DNA of 64,000 bases from JAIBJN01 sp963748205 (lineage in GTDB: Bacteria; Actinomycetota; Thermoleophilia; Gaiellales; Gaiellaceae), in NCBI GenBank assembly GCA_963748205.1, contig CAVVIB010000012.1, positions 99,004 through 163,003 of the forward strand, written 5' to 3'. The notes under the pieces are model-generated. The model did no database searches. It was not told the origin of the DNA and saw only the letters and a list, made by a program, of their open reading frames with translations. The position numbers and the translations under genes are program-made. Positions 25,958-34,015 of this stretch are shown piece by piece; within the stretch, counting starts at the first letter, position 1; each line of letters begins with the position of its first letter.

Positions 25958-27007
25958 CGCTCCCGTTCGCCGAGGCCGCTCGCGATCTCCTGCGAACGCA
26001 GCGGTCCACCGCTATCTGGTGCGAGGGGCGGCGTCTCCTTGCCGGCGCGGTCGCGGAAGCCGGCCACCAACTCTTGAAGTGCCTCTGCGGCTGTGTGCCG
26101 TGGGCTCCAGCCGAGCGTCTCCCGGGCTCGGTCGCAGGCCATCAGCGGCACGCCGAAACCGAGGTCGACCCAGCCCGGCGGAGACGGCTGGAGGTGAAGC
26201 CGCCAGCTCATCTCCACGGCGCGCCGCAAGAGTCGCCGGGAAACGTGGACAACGCGGGCGTCCGCGAGGCGTGCGAGCTCGGGGCCGTCGAGGACGGGAT
26301 CGGCGGCGAGGTTGAACGCTCCTTGCACGGGCCGGACGAGCGCGAGGCGGAAAGCCTCGCCGACGTCCTCCGAGTGGATGCCCTGGAAGCGCAAGCTCGG
26401 ATGGGAGGGAACGAATGGAACGAGCGCACGGCGAAGCAGTGGGCTGGGAAGGAACGGCCCGACGAACAGCCGCCGGATCCCGGATGCCGCAGTGCGCTTG
26501 AAGATCAAGGCCGGTCGCATGCGAACGACGCGAACGGCGCTTGTTCTCTGCCTCGAACCGGTCGAGCATGCGTTCGACTTCGGCCTTGTGGCGGCTGTAG
26601 AAGCTGGTTGCGATCCCGTCAACGGGCCACCTCTCGTCGACGAATCGGTCCTTCGGCCCGGGCGAGTACGTCCCGACCGACGAGGCGTAGACGAGCGCCG
26701 GCACGTGTGCTTCGCCCACCGCCCGCAAGACGCGCGCACTCCCGGTCAGGTTCGTCGCGCGCAGCGCCGCGTCGTCGCGTGAAGGCTGGATCGCCCAGGC
26801 GAGGTGGACGACCGCATCGGCGCCGCGGAAGAGCGGGACGAGGTCGTCGGACCGGATATCGGCCTGCCGCCACTCAGTCTTCGGAAACTCGGTGCGCGGG
26901 AGGCGGCGGGCGATGCCGAGAACCGACTCGACGGAGGGCTCGCGCGCGAGAGACTCCAGCAGGCTCGTGCCCACGTTTCCGGTCGCGCCGACGATCGCCA
27001 CCCTCAT
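25954..27007 (-). CDS. NAD-dependent epimerase/dehydratase family protein (one frame break)
   Basis: About 350 residues of the extended SDR family. The cofactor motif is MRVAIVGATGNVGTSLLESL, acidic residues follow in WRQADIRSDD, and ADAVVHLAW and YASSVGTYSPG carry the catalytic Ser with Tyr in SFYSRHKAEVE (YxxxK). An extra A near 26548 breaks the frame; the C-terminal part (RMRPALIFKRTAASG...) is in another frame. The substrate is unknown. The 3' end overlaps the ADH stop, convergent. Confidence 0.85.
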
Positions 27008-27055
27008 GAGGTGTGCGTAGCCGAACCCCCAGAACCCGAAACGACCGACGTCGCC

Positions 27056-27229
27056 CTAGGCGGCAGTTTCGAGGCTCGCGAGCGCGCCGTCCGTCCCCGC
27101 CTGCTCTCGATCCTCCCGACCCGCGTTGCCACGAAGGCGCTCGCGCACCGCCTCGAGCAGTTCGGTTTCCCGCTCGTCCTCTTCGCGCTCCAGGCGACCC
27201 CAGAGGTCGCTGGCCCCCTCACCCCACAT
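27056..27229 (-). CDS. Small acidic hypothetical protein, 57 residues
   Basis: MWGEGASDLWGRLEREEDE and a helical acidic/basic stretch to LASLETAA. A GGAGG ribosome site lies seven bases before the ATG at 27229. The composition (Glu/Arg helix) is ordinary for this genome. No family recognised. Most of the gap between the epimerase and the next gene is otherwise empty. Confidence 0.45.
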   Translation of the reverse strand: MWGEGASDLWGRLEREEDERETELLEAVRERLRGNAGREDREQAGTDGALASLETAA

Positions 27230-27431
27230 ATCTGACCTCCGTCCTCGGATGCTTCGCCTGTCAGATACCCGGCGACGTGCTCACGTAAAACCGTCTGACG
27301 GTTGAGGCGGGCGGGGCTGGTTTCCGCGTCCTGGGCCTCGGGAAGAAGTGCTCTCTGCAGTGCCCAGAGGATGGCCGTGCCTCTAGGGAGCGACGCGAAA
27401 GCTGTCCGCACCGACCTAGGAGGTACCGAGC

Positions 27432-27578
27432 GTGTCTGCCGTGCTGATCATCCTGCTGCTCCTGCTGCTCCTCGCCGCAGTCGGCGGCGGGATCCTCGTG
27501 AGCAAGCTCCTCTGGCTGCTCCTGATCGTGGCGCTTGTCGTGCTCGTCGTCGGCCTCTTCACGGGCCGCACCGCCTGA
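27432..27578 (+). CDS. Very hydrophobic 48-residue membrane peptide
   Basis: GTG start after a GGAGG site at about 27420. Nearly all residues are Leu, Val, Ile, Ala or Gly, forming two closely spaced membrane helices (VLIILLLLLLLAAVGGG and LLWLLLIVALVVLVVGLF). The end is FTGRTA. Function unknown; similar peptides occur singly in actinobacterial genomes. It is convergent with the arsR gene, four bases apart. Confidence 0.6.
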   Translation: MSAVLIILLLLLLLAAVGGGILVSKLLWLLLIVALVVLVVGLFTGRTA

Positions 27579-27581
27579 GGA

Positions 27582-27923
27582 CTACCTCAACAGAGCTCTG
27601 ATCGAGCCGAGTGCCTCTGGCGCGACCCGGTAGTACGCCCAGCTTCCGCGCTGTTCCCGAGTTACCAGGCCGGCGACCAGCAGCGCCTTGAGGTGATGGC
27701 TGACCGTTCCCTGCGAGAGACCGAGCGGCTCGATCAGGTGGCAGACGCACGCCTCGCCGTCGGGTTGTGCCTGGATCAGGCTCAGTAGCCGAAGCCGGGC
27801 GGGCTCGGCGAGCACCTTCAGGACGCGCGCGAGCTCGTCGGCTTCGTCCTGGTCGAGCGCTCTCTCGAGGAGGGGCGGGCAGCTGACGGCGATGGTGGCC
27901 ACGGTCTTCATCTGGTGAAGCAT
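27582..27923 (-). CDS. ArsR-family repressor (first copy)
   Basis: 113 residues with a winged helix: LARVLKVLAEPARLRLLSLI, then the metal-binding helix ACVCHLIEPLGLSQGTVSHHLKALLVAGLV. The CVC pair in helix alpha3 is the classic As(III) sensing site. Divergent from arsC, with 66 bases between starts, so it should repress arsC-aquaporin and itself. The start is taken at ATG 27923; a second ATG at 27911 is possible. Neither has a ribosome site. Confidence 0.88.
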   Translation of the reverse strand: MLHQMKTVATIAVSCPPLLERALDQDEADELARVLKVLAEPARLRLLSLIQAQPDGEACVCHLIEPLGLSQGTVSHHLKALLVAGLVTREQRGSWAYYRVAPEALGSIRALLR

Positions 27924-27989
27924 ATTGACGACGGTCGATGGCTTCGGCAAGATCGGCATCGACGGCGATCAATGCCCAGGGAGGTCGCG

Positions 27990-28622
27990 ATGAACGTGCT
28001 CGACCCGGTCACCCAGCACCACGTCCGCCAGGCCGCCGAGGCCCTGACCGACGAGTTCGCAGGGATCTACTCGCAGGAGACGATCGAGCGCTTCATCGCC
28101 GAGTCGCTCGACCTGCTCGGCGATGCGAGAATCAACGTCTTCGTACCCGTGCTCGCACACCGCTTCGCGCGCGAGCGGTTGAAGGCTCTCGCCCAGGCGG
28201 AAGGAAGAATCGTGAAGGACGTCCCCGAGGTGCTTTTCGTCTGCGTCCAGAACGCAGGACGCTCCCAGATGGCCGCAGGGCTTCTCAACTACCGCGCGCA
28301 GGGGAAGGTGCACGTGCGCTCGGCCGGCTCCGACCCCGCGGAGGAGATCAACCCGGCCGTCGTCGAGGCGATGGCCGAGCTCGGGATCGATCTCGGTGAG
28401 GAATTCCCGAAGCCGCTCACCGACGAGGTCGTCCGCGCCGCTGACGCCGTGATCACGATGGGCTGCGGCGATGCCTGCCCGATCTACCCGGGCAAGCGCT
28501 ACCTCGACTGGGAGCTGGCCGACCCGGCGGGTCAGGATCTCGAGACCGTGCGCGCCATCCGCGACGACATCGACGCCCGCGTCCAGGCGCTGCTCGCCGA
28601 GCTCGTCCCCGACGAGGGCTAG
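27990..28622 (+). CDS. arsC: Arsenate reductase ArsC, LMW-phosphatase type, with N-terminal helical domain
   Basis: 210 residues. Residues 1-75 form a three-helix domain (VRQAAEALTDEFAGIYSQETIERF...). The catalytic domain follows, with FVCVQNAGRSQMAAGLL (CX5R phosphate loop) near 83, then ITMGCGDACPIYPGKRYLDWEL and the Asp of ADPAG. It reduces arsenate to arsenite in the cytoplasm. The N-terminal helical module is also known from actinobacterial ArsC fusions. ATG at 27990 has a GGGAGG site; the stop overlaps the aquaporin start. Confidence 0.9.
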   Translation: MNVLDPVTQHHVRQAAEALTDEFAGIYSQETIERFIAESLDLLGDARINVFVPVLAHRFARERLKALAQAEGRIVKDVPEVLFVCVQNAGRSQMAAGLLNYRAQGKVHVRSAGSDPAEEINPAVVEAMAELGIDLGEEFPKPLTDEVVRAADAVITMGCGDACPIYPGKRYLDWELADPAGQDLETVRAIRDDIDARVQALLAELVPDEG

Positions 28623-29303
28623 TGCAACTCGGACGCCGCGTCGCCGCCGAGGCGCTCGGCACCTTCGCGCTCGTCTTCTTCGGCGCCGGATCGATCATGG
28701 TCGCGGCCGAGTACGGCTCCTTCGGCCAGCTCGGCATCGCAGTCGCCTTCGGGCTCGTCATCCCGACGATGATCTACGCGCTCGGCCACATCTCCGGCGC
28801 GCATCTGAACCCGGCCGTCTCCTTCGGCTTCGCGCTCAGCCGGCACTTCCCCTGGAGGCTCGTCGGCGCCTACTGGGTCGCGCAGTGTGCCGGTGCAGAT
28901 CGCCGCGGCTCTCCTGCTCCGTGCATCCCTGGGCGACATCGCCGACGTCGGCGCCACCCAGCCTTCGGGCTCGAACGCGCAGAGCTTCCTCTGGGAGGTC
29001 GTGCTGACCTTCTTCCTGATGCTCGTGATCATGGCCGTCGCCACCGACACACGAGCGTTTGGCGAGGCGGCGGCGATCGCGATCGGCGGAACCGTCGGCC
29101 TGTGCGCCCTCGTCGGCGGGCCCGTCAGCGGCGCATCCATGAACCCGGCGCGCTCGCTCGGCCCCGCTCTAGCAGCAGGCGAGCTCGGCGCTCTCTGGAT
29201 CTACCTGCTCGCCCCGCTCCTCGGCGCAGCACTCGGCGCCATCGCCTACCAGCTCTTGCGGGGCGAGGCGCCGAGCCTGGCCAAGGCAAGGGGCGAGCCC
29301 TAG
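28622..29303 (+). CDS. MIP/aquaporin channel in arsenic cluster (AqpS-like, one frame break)
   Basis: 226 residues after repair. Six membrane helices and both NPA-type half-helices are present: SGAHLNPAVSFG near residue 65 and SGASMNPARSLGPAL near 172. A frame break near 28893 splits the protein in the third helix. GTG start overlaps the arsC stop by one base. Aquaglyceroporins placed between ars genes (AqpS) let arsenite or methylated arsenicals leave the cell; that role is inferred from position. Confidence 0.85.
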
Positions 29304-29314
29304 CGAGTCCGAGC

Positions 29315-30142
29315 TCAGCAACACCCGGCACTCCTGGCAGGCTCGACGACCGGGAGGCCCTTCGCAGCCGGGTCGGTCGGCTTGCTCGCCTTGACGATCG
29401 CGCCGTGGATGCCGTCCGTGACCTCGTGCGTGAAGGTGACGCTGACGTCTTCGAAGCCGGCCGCCTCGAGCCCGGTCTCGTACTCGCCGATCGACAGTGC
29501 GCCGGCGATGCAGCCCGCGAAGTCGCCGCGCTCGAGGCGCTCCTCCGGAGTCAGTCGGTCCTCGGCGACGACATCGGTGATCCCGATGCGCCCGCCGGGC
29601 TTGAGAACGCGGGCCATCTCGGTGAGGACGGCCGGCTTGTCGGCGGAAAGGTTGATCACGCAGTTGGAGATGACGACGTCGACCGAGTCCGCGGGCAGAG
29701 GGATCGCCTCGATGATGCCCTTGAGAAAGTGGACATTCGTGGCTCCCGCCTCGCGCGCGTTCTGCTGCGCGAGCGCGAGCATCTCGTCGGTCATGTCGAG
29801 GCCGTAGGCGGTGCCGGTCGGGCCGACGCGCTTGGCCGAGAGGATGACGTCGATCCCGCCCCCGGAGCCGAGGTCGAGGACGACCTCACCTTCGTTCAGG
29901 TCGGCGACCGCGGTCGGGTTGCCGCAGCCGAGGCTCGCGAGGGCCGCAGCGTCGGGGAGCTCGCCGCGCTCGTCGGCCGAGTAGAGGACCTCGCCGAAGG
30001 CGCCGGGCGGGTCGTTCTCGCAGCAGGAGCCGCTGCCACAGCTCGCGCTCGCTCCTTCCGTGACGGTTCGCGCGGCCTCGGCGTAGCGCTGCCGCACCTG
30101 GTCGCGGATTGCGTCCTGGGTCTCGGTCGTCTCGGTGCTCAT
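29315..30142 (-). CDS. arsM: Arsenite S-adenosylmethionine methyltransferase ArsM
   Basis: 275 residues. The SAM motif is VLDLGSGGGIDVILSAKRVG near 88. The arsenite-binding cysteines expected of ArsM are visible in CGSGSCCEND, SLGCGNP and ISNCVINLS. The C-terminal part has DVVAEDRLTPEERL and FAGCIAGAL, ending in a further Cys pair (AGCC). The enzyme methylates As(III). Its ATG overlaps the stop of the upstream arsR copy by four bases, so the two form one operon. Convergent with the aquaporin gene. Confidence 0.93.
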   Translation of the reverse strand: MSTETTETQDAIRDQVRQRYAEAARTVTEGASASCGSGSCCENDPPGAFGEVLYSADERGELPDAAALASLGCGNPTAVADLNEGEVVLDLGSGGGIDVILSAKRVGPTGTAYGLDMTDEMLALAQQNAREAGATNVHFLKGIIEAIPLPADSVDVVISNCVINLSADKPAVLTEMARVLKPGGRIGITDVVAEDRLTPEERLERGDFAGCIAGALSIGEYETGLEAAGFEDVSVTFTHEVTDGIHGAIVKASKPTDPAAKGLPVVEPARSAGCC

Positions 30143-30483
30143 CGTGCAACCTCCGGGAAGTTGACGAGGTCGGCCAGGCGGGCCGAGGCCTCGGGGTCGA
30201 GGGAGAAGTAGGCCCACTTGCCGCGCTGCTCGCGCTCGAGCAGGCCCGCGTCGGTCAGCTTCCTCAAGTGGTGGCTGGCCGTTGCCTGGCTGAGGCCGAG
30301 GGCAGGGTGGAACTCGCACGCGCAGACGGGCTCGTCGCGCGTAGCCAGCATGTTCACGATCTTGACCCGGGCCGGGTCGGCGAGCGCCTTGAAGAGCGTG
30401 GCCGTCGCGTCCGCCTCGTCGTCGGAGAGGCGCGGGGCCGCGAGCGGCCGGCAGCAGGCGATCAGATCCAGGCCGACATTCAT
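30139..30483 (-). CDS. ArsR-family repressor (second copy, arsM operon)
   Basis: 114 residues. The winged helix is LFKALADPARVKIVNMLATRDEPVCACEFHPALGLSQATASHHLRKL. Here the sensing pair is CAC, and a second CC pair lies near the N-terminus (IACCRPL), an arrangement seen in ArsR proteins with a different As(III) site. A large inverted repeat covers its start codon, so it should be autoregulated. First gene of the arsR-arsM operon. Confidence 0.9.
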   Translation of the reverse strand: MNVGLDLIACCRPLAAPRLSDDEADATATLFKALADPARVKIVNMLATRDEPVCACEFHPALGLSQATASHHLRKLTDAGLLEREQRGKWAYFSLDPEASARLADLVNFPEVAR

Positions 30484-30517
30484 ATCGATGGTTATCGTAA
30501 CGATATCCGTCGATATG
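30481..30517. promoter_or_regulatory. Probable ArsR operator, nested inverted repeats
   Basis: Outer arms CATATCGA (30481-30488) and TCGATATG (30510-30517) are perfect. Inside lies TATCGT, A, ACGATA (30493-30505). The AT-rich symmetric site overlaps the arsR2 start codon, as expected for a repressor that blocks its own message. It also lies just beyond the 3' end of the SARP gene. Confidence 0.7.
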
Positions 30518-30527
30518 TCAAGCCGGG

Positions 30528-32393
30528 CTATTGCGGCGAGCGGTCGTCGGCGACGCTGACCCACACGAGCCCGCCCGCGACCGTGACCCCCTTCGGGCTG
30601 GAGTAGGCGCTGACGGCGATCGACGTGACCTCGCTCGTCTGCCCGTCGATGCGCGTGATGGTGCCGTCGAAGGCGTTGCTGATCCAGGCGGCCCCCTCGC
30701 CCGCTGCGAGCGAGAGGGAGCCGCGGCCGACCGGGAGCCGGTACGTCTCCACGACATCGTGGAGTGAAGGGTCGATCTTCACGACCGTGGCCGTGCCGCC
30801 GTCGAGGACCCAGATGAAGTCGGTGTCCGCCGATATGGCGAGCTTCTGAGGCCCTGAGGCGAGGTCGGCGGGCATGGAGATTCGGTCTCTGATCTCGGTG
30901 GTGACGGGATCGACACGAATGAGAGTGCCCTCGGCGCTGCTCAGCGCCCATACGTCGCCGCCGGTCGTCGCGAGGCCGTCGACGTGGTCCGGCACCGCCA
31001 TGCTCTTGACGACCTCGCCCGAGTCGGGGTCGACGCGTATGAGCCGCCGGCCGCCTGCGAGCCAGACCGCGTGTTCGTCCACCGCGACGCCCTCGACCTC
31101 GGCGAAGTCGGGATGCTCGAAGCGATCCCACGTCTGCTGCGCGCCGAGCCTCGCCAGCACTCGCTCTTCCTTGTCGAACGCCCAGACTGCGTCGTCGCGC
31201 GCCAGCAGGTGGTCGGGCCGGAAGCCGAGGCCGACGGTTCGCAGGACGCGGCGACTCTCCAGGTCGATCTCGGTCACGGTCAGGTCGAGCTGGTCCGCGA
31301 CCCAGACCGAGCCGTCACCCTCGCGGATCAGGGTCGGGCTCGAGCCGACCGCCACGCGGGCCACGACCTTCTTCGTGTCGGGGTTGATGACGGCGATGTC
31401 GCTCGCATGCGCGAGGACGGCCTCCGGGGGCGGCTCCGTGGCCTGCGTGTCGGGGCCGCCACGGCCGAGCGCGAGCAGCGCGATAGCGGCCAACGCCAGG
31501 CCAATCGCGGCCGGAAGCCGGCGGGCGCGACCGGTCCGCGGCGCCCGGCGCGGCTCAGGCGGGGACAGCGACGCGTCCTGGACGAGGATCGCTTTCTCGA
31601 GGCGCTGGAGCTCCGGGCCCGGGTCGAGCCCCAGCTCTTCCGCGAGGAGCACGCGCGCGTCGCGGTAGGACTGCAGGGCCTCGGACTGACGGCCTCCGCG
31701 GTAGAGCGCGATCATCAGCGTCCCCCTGGCGCGCTCCCGCAGCGGATGCTCGCGGACGAACTCCTCGAGCTCTGCGGTCACCTCGGCGTGGCGACCGGCC
31801 AGAACCCCTGCCTCGAACCGGTCCTCGACCGCTGGCAGGCGCAGGTCACAGAAGCGGCCCAGCGCCGCGCCGGCCGATCCGTCGAGATCGAGCTCGGCGA
31901 GCGGCGGACCGCGCCAGAGCGCGAGCGCCCGGTCGAGGGTCGCCGCAGCCGCCTCGGGGCGCCCGGCCACGAGCGTCTGTCGTCCCTCGCGGGCGAGGCG
32001 CTCGAAGCGGTGCAGGTCGATCCGCTCCGGGTCGATCCTCAGCGCGTAGCCGTGCAGCTCGGTCACGAGGGTCGCGTCCTCGCCGGCGCCGGCCAGCAGC
32101 TTGCGGATCTTCGACAGGTGGACGTTCAGGGCTGCGCCGATCGTGCTCGGCCGCTCGGCGCCCCAGACGCCGTCGATCAGCCGCTCTCGCGAAACCGTCT
32201 CGTTGGCGTGCAGGAGCAGGAGCGCGAGCAGTGAGCGCTGCCTGGCGCCGCCGAGCGGGAGCGCCTCGCCGTCGACCCGGGCCTCGAGGGGCCCGAGCAG
32301 CGAGAACGAGAGACCCGCGTGCCCTTTGCTCCGCGTTTGCTCCGTTTTTCGCTCCCGTTTGCCTGCGTCCGTGAGCGTTCCGGACGGCGCCAA
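30528..32393 (-). CDS. SARP-type regulator with membrane helix and C-terminal beta-propeller
   Basis: 621 residues. OmpR-like winged helix (about 28-125, RQRSLLALLLLHANETVSRERLIDGVWG) and a BTAD bacterial transcriptional activation domain (about 130-270). One membrane helix follows (about 290-308), then an outward-facing beta-propeller-like region (about 325-620). Its YVTN/Vgb-type repeats include GDGSVWVADQ, DDAVWAFDKE, EHAVWLAGGR, GGDVWALSSA and GLVWVSVAD. This arrangement would let an extracellular sensor act directly on a DNA-binding domain. Divergent from the ABC binding protein gene, which it may regulate. Confidence 0.88.
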   Translation of the reverse strand: MAPSGTLTDAGKRERKTEQTRSKGHAGLSFSLLGPLEARVDGEALPLGGARQRSLLALLLLHANETVSRERLIDGVWGAERPSTIGAALNVHLSKIRKLLAGAGEDATLVTELHGYALRIDPERIDLHRFERLAREGRQTLVAGRPEAAAATLDRALALWRGPPLAELDLDGSAGAALGRFCDLRLPAVEDRFEAGVLAGRHAEVTAELEEFVREHPLRERARGTLMIALYRGGRQSEALQSYRDARVLLAEELGLDPGPELQRLEKAILVQDASLSPPEPRRAPRTGRARRLPAAIGLALAAIALLALGRGGPDTQATEPPPEAVLAHASDIAVINPDTKKVVARVAVGSSPTLIREGDGSVWVADQLDLTVTEIDLESRRVLRTVGLGFRPDHLLARDDAVWAFDKEERVLARLGAQQTWDRFEHPDFAEVEGVAVDEHAVWLAGGRRLIRVDPDSGEVVKSMAVPDHVDGLATTGGDVWALSSAEGTLIRVDPVTTEIRDRISMPADLASGPQKLAISADTDFIWVLDGGTATVVKIDPSLHDVVETYRLPVGRGSLSLAAGEGAAWISNAFDGTITRIDGQTSEVTSIAVSAYSSPKGVTVAGGLVWVSVADDRSPQ

Positions 32394-32470
32394 CCCCGCG
32401 ACAGGTCCGACGAACGGAGCCGTCGCCGGTTAGGGGCGCCGGTGGGTCAATCGGGTGAGAGGAGGATCAG

Positions 32471-33856
32471 GTGGCGAACCGACGTGCGATGGTGGTGCTG
32501 CTCGCGCTCCTGGCCCTCGCGCTCGCAGCAGCCGGCTGCGGAGGCGACGAGGGCGGGAGTGCAGGGGAGGAAACGAGCGGTTCGGAAGCGGGAGATGTGC
32601 CGTCGCTTCCGGAGGTAACGGCGCTGACGTCGGCGGCGTGCACGGACATCGAGTACGAGGGCGAGGGCGACCCGGATGTCCTGATCGCCTCGGACATGGT
32701 GCTGCAGGGATCCTCGCGGACGCAGACCCTGCAGATCGTCGAGGCGATTCGCCAGGTGCTCGACTCGGCCGGATGGAAGGCGGGCGCGGTCAAGGTCGGC
32801 TTCCAGTCCTGCGACGACTCGACGGCGCAGCTCGGCAAGTGGGATCCGGGCAAGTGCAGCCAGAACGCGAACGCGTACGCCGAGAACGAATCGCTCCTGG
32901 CGGTGATCGGCACCTTCAACTCCGGCTGTGCCGCGGTCGAGCTGCCGGTGCTGAACCAGGCGCCGGGCGGAGGCCTCGCCATGGTCTCCCCGGCGAACAC
33001 CTACGTCTGCCTGACCGAGTCCGGGCCGGGGTGCGCGGACGACGAGCCCGAGCGGTACTACCCCTCGGGCCAGCGGAACTACGTCCGCGTGGTCGCCCAC
33101 GACGCCTACCAGGGCGCCGCGCTCGCGCAGTTCATGCAGGAGCAGGGGACGACGAAGCTCTACATCCTCAACGACAAGGAGGCGTACGGCCTCGGCGTCG
33201 CGACCAACGTCCGGGGTGCCGCCGAGCACCTCGGGATCGAGGTCATGGGCTTCGATGCGTGGGACCCCCGCGCCACGAACTACGAGGCGCTGATGAACAA
33301 GATCAAGCAGACCGGGGCGGACGGTGTCTTCCTCGGCGGCCTGACCGACGAGAACGGCGCCCAGGTGATCAAGGACAAGGTCAAGGTCCTGGGGGACAAC
33401 GAGACCGTCAAGCTGTACATGCCTGACGGCTTCACGCAGCAGAGCTCGATCGACGAGTCCGGCGTCGAGAACACGCGCGGCGCCTTCTTCTCGGTCGCCG
33501 GCGTCCCCATCGAGGAGTTCGGCCCTGCCGGCCAGGAGTTCGTCGAAGAGTTCTCGACCAGGGTGGGCGACCAGCCCGTCGACCCGTACGGCGTCTACGG
33601 CGCCCAGGCGGCCCAGATCGTCCTCGAGGCGATCGCGAACTCCGACTACACGCGCTCCGGAGTCATCGAGCAGCTGTTCGCCACCGAGGTGAAGGACGGG
33701 TTCCTCGGTGACTTCAACTTCAACGAGAACGGCGATCCGACGCTCGCCTCGGGCGCGGTCGTCGGCTTCACGATCTTCCGCGGCGAGGAACAGCTCGAGG
33801 TCGAGACTTCCTTCTCGCCCGAGGAAGAGGTGGTCGAGGCCGCTCGCACCGGCTAG
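32471..33856 (+). CDS. Branched-chain amino-acid-type ABC substrate-binding lipoprotein
   Basis: 461 residues. The lipoprotein signal ends ALAAAGCGGD (Cys near residue 23), followed by a Gly/Ser/Glu linker. A type I periplasmic-binding fold (LivJ-like) follows with VVAHDAYQGAALAQFMQEQ and KLYILNDKEAYGLGVATNV. There are six Cys in the core, more than usual. No permease or ATPase genes are next to it, so the transporter partner lies elsewhere or it serves as a sensor. GTG start with a GGAGG site. A strong terminator follows. Confidence 0.88.
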   Translation: MANRRAMVVLLALLALALAAAGCGGDEGGSAGEETSGSEAGDVPSLPEVTALTSAACTDIEYEGEGDPDVLIASDMVLQGSSRTQTLQIVEAIRQVLDSAGWKAGAVKVGFQSCDDSTAQLGKWDPGKCSQNANAYAENESLLAVIGTFNSGCAAVELPVLNQAPGGGLAMVSPANTYVCLTESGPGCADDEPERYYPSGQRNYVRVVAHDAYQGAALAQFMQEQGTTKLYILNDKEAYGLGVATNVRGAAEHLGIEVMGFDAWDPRATNYEALMNKIKQTGADGVFLGGLTDENGAQVIKDKVKVLGDNETVKLYMPDGFTQQSSIDESGVENTRGAFFSVAGVPIEEFGPAGQEFVEEFSTRVGDQPVDPYGVYGAQAAQIVLEAIANSDYTRSGVIEQLFATEVKDGFLGDFNFNENGDPTLASGAVVGFTIFRGEEQLEVETSFSPEEEVVEAARTG

Positions 33857-33868
33857 CGACCACGGGAT

Positions 33869-33898
33869 CTCGGGGGAGGGCCTCGGCCCTCTCCCGAG
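33869..33898 (+). terminator. Hairpin terminator
   Basis: CTCGGGGGAGGGC, four-base loop, GCCCTCTCCCGAG. The stem is nearly perfect, starting 13 bases after the ABC binding protein stop. No long T-run follows. Confidence 0.7.
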
Positions 33899-34015
33899 CC
33901 TCTCCTTCAAACCCTCATCCGGGGCCTCATGGAGTGGCCCGCGCCGTCCGACATCTAGTTGCACGCGCGCGGCCGCGCGACCTCGACAGCCTGCGGATAC
34001 GGGATCTCACGACAC

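Noticed and set aside
27004..27411. 135-codon frame on the minus strand between the epimerase and the arsenic island.
   Set aside because: Composition is irregular and rich in Arg/Ser/Thr, and it overlaps a better small frame (27056-27229) that has a ribosome site.
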